A stretch of 64,000 nt of DNA from Talpa occidentalis. Its lineage: Eukaryota; Chordata; Mammalia; Eulipotyphla; Talpidae. The DNA lies in contig NW_023602073.1 in assembly GCF_014898055.3 (NCBI RefSeq), forward strand, positions 17,035,784 to 17,099,783, written 5' to 3'. Position 1 is the first letter of the stretch. Every line of letters starts with the position of its first letter. Positions 55,662 through 64,000 of the stretch are shown piece after piece. Both the position numbers and the translations under genes were made by a program. The notes below the pieces were generated by a model. That model was not told where the DNA came from. It made no database searches and worked only from the letters and a program-made list of their open reading frames with translations.

Positions 55662-56860
55662 GTGAGTGAGGGCCATTACCTCAACCCCCGGTCAGAAGAT
55701 AGAGCTTCTGTGCAGTAGTGCAGTGCCCTTTTGCAGCAGAAAGGCCAACACATCCTGGGGCTGGGGTCAAAGGATAACCCGCCAAGGAGCAAAGTCTCTA
55801 GGAGAAAATCTCAGTGGAGGCAGAGGGTCATCCTGATTTTTAAGGGGCGTAGCCTGATCAGTAGTTTAATTGAATTCCAGATTTTAATTCGGAGCACTGC
55901 CACTTCAAAGAAAACCTTACTAAAGTTTCAGCCATTTCCACTGTCTTCCCACAGCCCACAGCAGGGAAGGTGGCATACTAGGTTCCCTGAGCAGGGGCTG
56001 GATGAGGAGGTCCCTTTGCTCCTGTTCCTCCTCCCCTGTCTGGCTCTCAGATGAGGATTGTGAGAATCTAGGGGTCCAGTCCCTAGTGTCCCAACCAGAC
56101 CTGCCTCCCCCACTGCTCCCCACCTCCCCACGCTTGGGTGGTGCCAACCCTGAATTCCCCTCCTTGGGGACTTGCTCTGGGGACAGCTCATGGTTCAGAA
56201 GGGACAGGTGTCTCCTGGGATGTACTGGAGCTCGGCTTCCAGGATCACCTGGTCTTCCAGCTCTCTCCAGTTCTCTTTCTCTCCTGTTGTTAAAAACAAC
56301 AAAAGGACAAAAAGCTTCTCACTGTCTTGTTGAGTTTATTATTATCCACTTTGCGAAACTGTTTATTTTGTCCTCTGGGTGTGTGAGTTGGGGCAGGAGA
56401 CCCGGGAGTTGGAGGTCAGTAGGGTCAGATATATTTTGTCTCACTGGAATCCCGCACAGACCCCCGTCCTAAGTGGCCCTACTGCTCACAGAGAAGCGGT
56501 TCCGGCCACTGATTCTCTGGACATTCAATCCAGTAAGAAAGAGTCTCACTCCCCCTCGCTGAGCTCTCTCTCCAGCTGCAACTTTTGTGAGGAGTCTCCT
56601 CTCTTCTCTGTCTCTCTTAGCCTCTCTCCAGGAAGAGTTTCTGCAGTGAGGGGACATGGTGTGTCTGGGTGTGATGTAGCCATGTCCCCAGGCTGACATG
56701 AAACCATTGAAACACAGCTCATGGGGCTGAGGAGCTGAAATTTAAATGCTATTGCTTTTCAATAACTTCTATTTTAGTTGCCAAATGTAATGGGGATCAG
56801 TGTTTTGTACAACACATGCACATGGCGAGCATCTTCCAAATCCCCAGTTTTCTTTTCTAG
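55662..56860 (+). other. Intron before exon 1, unit E
   Basis: Aligns with 2,682-3,881 throughout. Nothing else was seen. Confidence 0.55.
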
Positions 56861-56981
56861 ACAGATATCCAGACTTGTGGAGGCACAAAGGCCCAGGTCA
56901 CCTGCGTGCCCTTTACTGTGAAGAATTGTGTCTACTTCATCTCTGCCTCTAACCTGGACTTGGAGCTTTTCAGGAAGAGCC

Positions 56982-57357
56982 ATGGCCTCAGCCCTGACTA
57001 ACAATGGGATGAGGGAGGAAGCCACCTGCCCTGTCTGCCAGCAGCTGATGATAGATTCTGTGAGCTTCTACTGTAGGCACAGCTGCTGCCGCGGGTGCGG
57101 AGAGGGAAGCGTTGAAGTATCATCGTGGAGTTTTTACTGTCCTTCATGTCGGGCAGATTTAAAGATGGAGAGAGACTGGCTTAGAAATCTAGCTCTCTCT
57201 GAAGCCGAGGAGTTGCTGGAGCGCAAGGTACCATGTGAGGAACACGGTGAGCTGCTCCAGCTGTTCTGTGAGGCAACCTGGGGGCTCATCTGCAAGAGCT
57301 GTGCACGGTCCCCCCAGCACAACGGCCACGACCATCTTATCAAAGTTACGTGTCCAG
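56982..57357 (+). pseudogene. TRIM38-like exon 1, unit E: intact RING and B-box, interrupted by SINE
   Basis: The ATG (MASALTNNGMREEATC) aligns with TRIM38 and unit A. All eight RING ligands are present (C16, C19, C31, H33, C36, C39, C53, C56). The B-box has C85, H88, C96, C104, C107, H113 and H116, but its Asp is Ala. After residue 126 a SINE is inserted, the frame ends inside it, and the original donor downstream is mutated ('caatttgagtg' for 'caaggtgagtg'). It could give only a short RING/B-box protein ending in SINE sequence. It is the best-preserved RING in the window. Confidence 0.8.
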
Positions 57358-57636
57358 GGAATTCCTGTTGGCGCGGGGGTTAAACACAACGCTATCAAGC
57401 TATTGCCAGCCACTACAGCACTAGTTTGATCCCCAGCAGGCCAGGGAGCTACCCACATGGTGCAGCAGACCTCTCCTGTCTCGCCCTCTGTTCCCCTCAG
57501 CAGTGTATTTCATTTGGTAAATCTGCTTGTTCTGCTCCCTACACTCTCTGGTGAATCCTCTTACTCCCCGCACCTCTGGCTTGTACCCCAGCACTTGTAT
57601 GTATCAATAAATAAATCTTAAAAAAATAAAAAGATA
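57358..57636 (+). mobile_element. SINE of the same family, plus strand, inside exon 1 of unit E
   Basis: Diverged head 'aattcctgttggcgcggggg', tail 'aataaataaatcttaaaa'. Flanking duplication 'tacgtgtccagg' comes from exon 1 coding sequence. Confidence 0.9.
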
Positions 57637-58287
57637 CGTGTCCAGGCTTCAATTTGAGTGAGTGCGCCAGACGCTTGAAGCAGCACCTCCAAAGTTGAAC
57701 TCGGATATATGGACATTTAGGCTGAAACCTGAGATTGTGACCTGGAAATAAAATTTTCATCATCTCATTCTTCTGAAAATTATGTTAGTTCCCCAAAATA
57801 TAATCCCATGACCATATGGACTTTGATAAGATGGGATGTGATGCCCCTGCTGTAGAATATGGTGGTCCAAATGTACACCAGCTTATTTTATGTTCACATG
57901 TTTAGTGTAAAATTTGAGAAACCACAATGTGCAAGGTAGTGTGACAGATTCCCAAAACAGGCACAGAGACTGCCAGATTTTATTTCTCCTGCAGTGTGCT
58001 AGGGCAAATCAGTCAGCAAAAGATTTCCTGGAGACCTTGATGTGGGTGGTGGGTTTGGGCCCCACTAAGTTAGGAGTTGAATCCGGGGAACCTCCCAAAA
58101 AAGAGTCCTGATGGACACAGACAACCTTCCATATATAGGAGGTGGAGAAAGGCTTCTTTTCCTGGTTACTGTCTTGTTCTGTGTGCAGCATTTCCTGGTG
58201 AGGCTGTAGAGATCCCTATAGTTCCACCTAAGGGTCAGCAGATGAGGCTCAAGAAGACGATAGCTTACACTGATCACAGGCTGCTTT
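57637..58287 (+). other. Intron after exon 1, unit E
   Basis: Matches intron 1 of the other units, then switches at '(g)acgatag' (58,256-58,262) to the region before PRY-SPRY, as in unit D. Confidence 0.6.
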
Positions 58288-58560
58288 TACTCTTTTTTAA
58301 AAATATTTATTTATTTATTTATACAAGCACTCACTGGGTAGTCAGAAGCGCAGGAGGGTGAGAGAATTCACCAGAGCCAGAGTGGGGAACAGAACAGGCA
58401 GACTGACGAAATACACTGCTGAGGGTAGCAGCGGGCGCGGCAGAAGAGGTCTGTCACGCCATGTGGGACCCTCGCCAGCCTGGGATCGAACCGGCGCTGC
58501 AGAGGCTGCAGGCAGCTTCCCAGCCCAGCGCTCAACCACTGCGCCACTGAGGGAGGCCCA
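58288..58560 (-). mobile_element. SINE (Rhin-1 type), minus strand
   Basis: Flanking duplication 'caggctgctttta'. It is absent at the same place in unit D. Confidence 0.92.
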
Positions 58561-58638
58561 CAGGCTGCTTTTATTCATGGTGAACTGTTGTTAGATGATA
58601 AACATGGCTTTTTGGTTTATGTTTGTTCACTTTTGCAG

Positions 58639-59170
58639 TTAGCATGACTGTGGACCCAAATACAGCTCATGATAACCTAATTCTGTCTGAGAACTGGAGA
58701 AGAGTGACTTATGGACACATCCTTGAGAAGAAGCATCAGACTTCTAGGAAGTTTAGTGTGTGGCCCTGTGTCCTGGGCTATGAGGGCTTCACCTCAGGGA
58801 GACAGTACTTTGTAGTGGATGTGGGAGAATGAGCTAAGTGGGATTTGGGTGTTTGTCTGGAGGATGTACCCCGGGACGTAGAGGGGATACTGGAGCCTCA
58901 GTCTGCTTTCTGGGCCATCAAGTGCTCAAACAATTACCACATTCACCTGATGGTCCCGCAACTTCTCTTTTTCCTTGGGAGCCATCCCAGATTTGGCAGT
59001 CTTTCTGGACTGTGAGGCTGGACATGTGTCCTTTTATACCTGACAGATGGCTCCCATATCGAAACTTTCCAAAGGCCTCCCTCCATGACACTCTCTGGCC
59101 CTTTCTCGGGGTTAATCCTTCTTCTGTATTTCTGCCTCCGCCAGATGCCCCAGGAAAAGAGTAAATTCTC
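58639..59170 (+). pseudogene. TRIM38-like PRY-SPRY exon, unit E (premature TGA and frameshift)
   Basis: Acceptor 'ttcacttttgcag'. The PRY start is [20 protein letters not shown]. The frame is open through [15 protein letters not shown] to a TGA at 58,830-58,832, where other TRIM38-type proteins have Gly. The same frame continues WDLGVCLEDVPRD ... FWAIKC, then shifts near 58,980; the distal SPRY text (ETF..., then FLPPPDAP) appears in another frame. A polyadenylation signal AATAAA is at 59,292. Confidence 0.8.
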
Positions 59171-60058
59171 CCGTTGGCTTAACCCTCATAGAAATATAAT
59201 AGAAACACTTTGGGGCAGAAATTTCATTTGTTTTCTTTACCTTGATTTCCCCATCCTAGGAACAGTGCTGAGCTGTCAGTGAATAATCAATAATAAATCT
59301 GCATGAAACGAATGGATATGGAGACTCAAGATTCTGTAGATGACCAGCCTGTGCTGGGGGGAGCAAGATACAAGCTGTGATCTCACGTCATCCTCTCCAT
59401 CCCTCTGCAGTGGGGTCAGAGGCCTCATTTCCAAGGGTCCTTCTCTGAGCAGCAGGGTGGCCAGCGGCCTGGAGGGCTGAGTGCTCCAGTGTGTTTGATG
59501 CCATTAAAAGCCCCCTGTGGGGAGGAGGTGAAGTTGTAGTCACCTCTGTCAACTGCAAAAACTAGAGGATAAGCATGTGGGCTAGCTTCTTTAACCACTG
59601 CCATGTGGATGGTTAATATGAACTGTAGTCCTGGGTGACTCCCAAGTGCAGACAATGACCAGACTTAGTGAGTCTACTTGCGCGAGAATGGAGTGACGTA
59701 GCAGTGATGTACCAAGGTCTAGTGAGAAGCTCCCACTCGGGAGGAGCTTACGTATAAAAATGAAATTTCCTGGGGTCTCAGTACCTGAAAAAAGATACAT
59801 GCCGGACTGTGCTGGTGCCAGTTATCTTCAAATATTAGGAAACCTCAAAAAATATTTATCAGTTGCCAAATTGTTGATAGTCTTTTTATGATTCAGATAT
59901 ATTCACTACATAGACCTTCACTACACACAGGTACACTCTTTGTCACATCTTTATTTCCTGACCTGATTTGGCAAAGGCAGCACCATGGTGTAGTCAGCCT
60001 GATCACACAGCATCAATGATGATGAAATAAAAAGTTGCCAAACACTACCTTAATGGTT
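59171..60058. other. 3' flank of unit E
   Basis: AATAAA at 59,292-59,297 may end the unit E transcript. 59,653-60,050 matches 47,468-47,834. No gene was seen. Confidence 0.5.
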
Positions 60059-60072
60059 TTTTTTTTTTTTCA

Positions 60073-60177
60073 CGTCAGAAGGGTAATGTGCTGATGTCGT
60101 AACAAGGTTTAAGGGAGGCACATCTCACACAGCCGCGTGAACACCCAATCATCATGCTTATGAACCGGAAAAGGATC
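60073..60177 (-). ncRNA. SNORD13: U13 small nucleolar RNA (SNORD13) retrocopy
   Basis: On the minus strand a stretch of about 105 nt reads like U13: start GATCCTTTT, a C box within 'gatgattgggtgttca', 'cttgttacgac', 'gcacattaccc', and a D box (CTGA) near the end. Functional U13 base-pairs with 18S rRNA and is needed for its processing. A poly(A) tail (plus-strand T's at 60,058-60,070) and a flanking duplication 'ccttaatggtttttt' show L1-mediated retroposition. There are several differences from the U13 I remember, so it is probably a retropseudogene. It is missing at the same place in unit D. Confidence 0.8.
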
Positions 60178-60194
60178 GACCTTAATGGTTTTTT

Positions 60195-60780
60195 GATAGA
60201 AACATCTATGTTTGTTGACACTGAAGTCTTCTGAATGATCTGTCCAGGACAGGAGTAGTGAAGTCAAAGAGCAATTGTGTGAAAATACACACAGGCACAC
60301 ACACACAGACTGAGGATGTAGCCCAGATGTCAGGCGCATCCTCCCAGAGCATAGCATCGATGCTACTGTGTCCTGCCTCCCCAGCAGCAGCAGGTCTCCC
60401 ATCCTGCTCCTAGAGGCTGGGTTGTGACTGGAAGTAACAAAGGCTGAATGGGCCCCTCCAGCGTGCATCTTTGACACAGAATAGTGGTGAGCTGAAGCCT
60501 ATTGAGAAAAGTCAGATAAAAAAATGATCTGTGCTCTCTTCCTACTGCCAAACTGGATATCCACTGATATACTATCCATCATCTCCTCTCCACCTGAAGA
60601 GAGACATTATCAGGAGGGAACTCTTGATCCTCATCAGCCCAGAGACCACACTAGGGGATCCACATAACAAATCTACTGAAAGTAACCCTTGTCTACCACC
60701 GTCCCTAATACTTGCGTCACATAATCACACACCTACAGAGTCATTTTCCTTTGTTGTGACAGCCATAAAAAAATGTATTG
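60195..60780. other. Downstream flank of unit E
   Basis: Matches 48,150-48,960 of unit D without its L1. A short (CA)n lies at about 60,288-60,308. Confidence 0.5.
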
Positions 60781-61060
60781 GGGCCTCCCTGGTGGCACAA
60801 GGGGTTAAGCACAGCACTGTGAAGCTATTGATATCTGCAGCCACTGTAAGGAGTTCGATCCTTGGCCAGTAAAGTAGCTACCCACGTGGTGCAGCAGACC
60901 TCTCCTGTCTTGCCCACTGCTCTCCTCAGCAGTGTGATCCAGTCAGTCCTCCTCTTCTGTCCCCCACTCTGTCTTTGGTGAATCTTTTCACCCCTCCTCA
61001 CCTCTGGCCTATACATCAGTTCTTCTACGCAAAAGTAGATAAGTAAAATCTTTGGAAAAA
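60781..61060 (+). mobile_element. SINE of the same family, plus strand
   Basis: Head 'gggcctccctggtggcacaa', tail 'agtaaaatctttgg'. Confidence 0.9.
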
Positions 61061-61650
61061 AATCTTGGGCCACCATCATTTAATCTTTGTGGATTCCTGG
61101 GTAATTTTCTCCCTTCTTTGGGATCCATTTCTCCAGAAAAGATGGTACTTCATTTAGAAATGACAGAGGAAAGATTCCTTCCTGGTTAGGATTTAGCCCA
61201 TATTAGAGGTCCTTGTCCCTTGCTGTGTATCCTGGTCATCTGGGAAGCTGCCTGATAACACAGTGACCCTCAGCCTGGGCCTCACATATTCAAAAGGACA
61301 TGAAGAGGCCCCAGGCAGAGGACGGCCATGTAGTGGAGCTTCCACAGGGACACTGAGGGTCTCTCTTCCCAGAAGTGGTGCCCATGGTCACTTCTTTCTC
61401 CTTACTCAGGTCCACATGAGGCTCCCAGGGAGTGGCATGAATTATTTGAGCACAAACCCTCTCACAGAGCACCCCTGTGTACATGTTGTGGGTGCTGCAG
61501 ACTAGGGTCTTTACCCTGGGCCGCCTGAGGTGGAGACATTCCTGTGCCACAGGTGAGCAGGATGGTGGCAGGGCACCTGCCTGGGGCTGTCTTCAACCTC
61601 AGCGCCCACTTGCATCTACAGGGAACCCGTGGCAGAGGATGAAATCCAGC
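61061..61650. other. Repeat of the sequence upstream of unit E
   Basis: Matches 52,790-53,390 up to 'cagaggatgaaatccag'; the following unit (promoter and exons) is not present. Confidence 0.6.
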
Positions 61651-62028
61651 CTCTACATTTTAACGAAAGCCGGCCCAGTTTCCCTCAGCCAATAAAAGGA
61701 AACAGAGTTTGAGGAAAAGGAAAGTGGTTTAATTTGTCGATAAAATGAGGAGGGCAGCAGACTCATGTCTGAAAGGCAACCGTCTTCCTCTTTGGCAGAG
61801 GGCAGGGGTATTTATACAAAGGGAAAAAGTGGAGATGGGCGACGGTCTGCAAAAGGGAAGGGAAAGCGGTGGGCACTGAGACGGGTGGGTGCCAGCTTGT
61901 TTTTCTTCCATCACTGATGTTTACCTTTCTCTTCCTTGAAATGCAGGAGTGCTCATCTGGGAGACTGGGTCATAAACATAAATCTATCAAATGAGGGGGA
62001 AATTGCAACAAATAGGGGAATGACAAAC
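61651..62028. other. Unassigned sequence, possibly repeat
   Basis: A-rich, with a minus-strand AATAAA ('ggtatttatac' region near 61,806) reminiscent of an LTR. I could not fix ends or a family. Confidence 0.3.
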
Positions 62029-63150
62029 TGCCGGAAGCCAGCTCCTGCAAACTGTCATGTCAGGGTCCCTGCAGGAAAAGAAGGCGTCAGCGAAAATGGA
62101 GGGATGAGGGGAAAGGGAGTGAGGAGACACAGACACTTGATCAGGGTGCAAGTATCCCCTGCAGAGGGTCTCAGCAGCTCTTTATTTATACATTACAAGC
62201 AAACCCTGAGAGTACATAAGCATATGCATTAAAGCAGGAAGATATCAATCCTCACATCTTTCTCAAGAACAGCCAGGGGTCTATTTGCCCTCCTGCAGAG
62301 GTCATGACATTTATCATTCTTTGTTTTGAAGAAGGCACAGTTGCTAAACAAAAGTGTTCTTAGAATAGTCATTTATCTTAAACAACCAAACAATCATCTT
62401 ATTACTAATAAAAGAAACTTATGTAACTGAAACTAATATCTCTATGTTTTCCATAGTGAGCGATTAACTAAGGGCTGGGGGAATCAAGGGACGGGAAGTT
62501 ATCTGGGGGAAGGAAGACAAAGGGATTTTTTCTAACTAACCTATAAATTTAAGACTAACATATAACCATATGATGAAAGCAAAAACAGAAGGCTTTCATA
62601 TAGAAATCATCATCTAATAATATATTGTTTTAATAAAATATTGATTCAATATTAAGGAACCAAGGGCCAGGAGGGCATCAATGCTGGGCAAGCTGCACTG
62701 ACTTTTCCCTAAACCCAAGTTCTCAATTAAGGGAGGAATTCTCCTAACCTAACAAAAGAGTTTTTCTGCCTATTACTCCCATACTTATCTCGCCAGCCTA
62801 GTTTCCGTATCTAACTTTACGATCAAGGGAAAATTCCTTTTTCTATAAGATTGCTGTTTCAAGGAACTACAAATATTTCATCTGAGGCAGGGCTGGAGAT
62901 GGTTATAGCTTTTGGTTCCCAGAATAGTTAATACGTGACTTATCAGCTGTTGTAACATTGACTATTTCCAAGTGCACTGTTGGTGCTACCATGGTTATCA
63001 GCTCAATCAGTCACAAAATTGTTGTTGACTTATTCTTGAATGCATTCTTTAACAACTGCCATGACAATTGTCACATCCAGGTGAATGGCCATAAACAAAC
63101 AGGAAGGATCCAGCAGGAGTCGGTTATGGAGCCTCCTGGCTTATCAGGAA
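62029..63150 (-). mobile_element. Class II-like long LTR, copy 2 (right end diverged)
   Basis: Starts 'tgccggaagccagctcc' and follows the LTR at 24,397 over most of its length, including the minus-strand polyadenylation signal ('ctttatttatac' near 62,180). The last part is shorter and different, so no clean target-site duplication could be read. Confidence 0.7.
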
Positions 63151-63213
63151 TTTCCCCATACCGGGAGCATGGCCACCCAACTGCTGTCTCTACCTTGAAC
63201 TACTATCTATAAT

Positions 63214-63806
63214 TGTAACAGGGTGGTCCCCAGGAAAGGGGGAGGTTCCAGGTTCCCTGCCCCACCCAAGGAAGGGTGGAGCTGAGCAGGAAGAGGAGAA
63301 GCTGCAGAAGAGACTGAGGAAGGAAGCAGGATGGAGCCAGGAGACCTGGAGGAGGCAGATGGAGCCTAGAGACACGTGAAGAAGCTGCGCTTGTCTTTTG
63401 GTCGTGGACGGGGTGACACAGATGTGGGTGAGACCCGTGGGGAGGTGACCATGGCAGCTTTTATCTTGATGTTGATTTTGCTCTTTTCCTTCCGGGCTTG
63501 TCCAGTTGTTTGTGACCCTTTTCTGTGGGTCTCCACTGGAAGATGCTTTAGACTTGTGGCAGGCCTTGGGGCCTTGCTCTGGGCCAATCCCATATGGATG
63601 GACTTTTACCCACGAGGGGATGGGTAACTTTGGGTGCTTCATTTAGAAACTAGACTCTTTGCCTTACCTGTGTTGTTTCCTAGTTTAATTAAAGTTCCTT
63701 CCCATTAAAGTCTTCTATGTTTTGTGTTGATGCGGCGGATGGCAGAACCCATTTAGAATAGGCAGGTTTGCGGGGTTTGGGCTGCCCCTCTCCCTGTCCT
63801 ATAACA
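63214..63806. mobile_element. Solo LTR L590, copy 3 (opposite orientation to copies 1 and 2)
   Basis: TG...CA ends (tgtaacaggg ... cctataaca), 593 bp, flanked by TAAT / TAAC (one mismatch). It is the reverse complement of the copies at 23,077 and 49,854. Confidence 0.8.
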
Positions 63807-64000
63807 TAACTTTAAAACTCCTCTCCAGATGGTCTCTGCCTTACAAGACCACAAATCTCTACATCAAAGACTGCGGGAAATGTTTACAGCCTTTAGTTCA
63901 CAGAGGTTTTTAGGTGTGACATATCACTTGTTATAATAAACCCAAATTCTGAATCACTGCCTTCAGACAGACGATGGAGCCAAGAGACACGTGAAGAAAC
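63807..64000. other. Edge of window; start of another LTR-like segment
   Basis: The last 35 bases ('gatggagcc.agagacacgtg' pattern) repeat text inside the L590 LTR (about 63,357-63,385), so another partial copy begins at the window edge. Confidence 0.45.

Overview
The window is mammalian nuclear DNA. It has spliced exons, LINE-1 3' ends with recognisable ORF2 fragments, an ancient MIR, several LTR families, (TG)n microsatellites and about 18 copies of one tRNA-derived SINE. That SINE has a 'GGCCTCCC(T/C)GGTGGCGCAG' head and a TAAATAAATAAATCTT tail. I recall it as a SINE of horseshoe and leaf-nosed bats (Rhin-1 type), so a rhinolophoid bat is the most likely source. The species call is inference.

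The only protein-coding family I can support is a TRIM gene array closest to TRIM38, all on the + strand. Recognition rests on three things: the RING/B-box exon, the canonical TRIM exon sizes (96 nt, 23 nt, about 98 nt, then PRY-SPRY) with matching phases, and the PRY-SPRY start. I see five units. Unit A (about 1-12,000) has a decayed promoter region, a 5'UTR exon, exon 1, exon 2, the 23-nt exon and the 98-nt exon. Unit B (13,330-37,700) has a decayed exon 1, then six copies of exon 2 inside a repeated module of about 4 kb, then the 23-nt and 98-nt exons. Unit C (37,710-45,130) has exon 1 with the RING removed, exon 2, the 23-nt exon and the 98-nt exon. Unit D (45,130-49,800) has an exon 1 turned into a 13-copy acidic heptad repeat and a PRY-SPRY exon with a stop. 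Unit E (53,350-61,650) has a CpG-island promoter, a 5'UTR exon, an intact RING/B-box exon broken at its end by a SINE, and a PRY-SPRY exon with a stop. No unit is an intact TRIM38. The usual 231-nt coiled-coil exon was not found anywhere.

The non-coding part is dominated by an old class I (gammaretrovirus-like) ERV on the minus strand. It keeps one LTR, the env transmembrane end and the gag nucleocapsid, and it was copied along with the TRIM units. Younger inserts sit on top: solo LTRs of three other families with clear target-site duplications (590 bp; 449 bp; 1.5 kb), SINEs, L1 3' ends including one with a 5' inversion, and a processed copy of the U13 snoRNA (SNORD13).

The most interesting pattern is the contrast between exons. 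Exon 1 of units B, C and D has lost its start codon and normal splice acceptor and decays freely. All eight exon-2 copies keep open frames, phase 0 and both splice sites. This fits either very recent duplication or reuse of these exons in a long multi-exon coiled-coil transcript, and only RNA data can decide.
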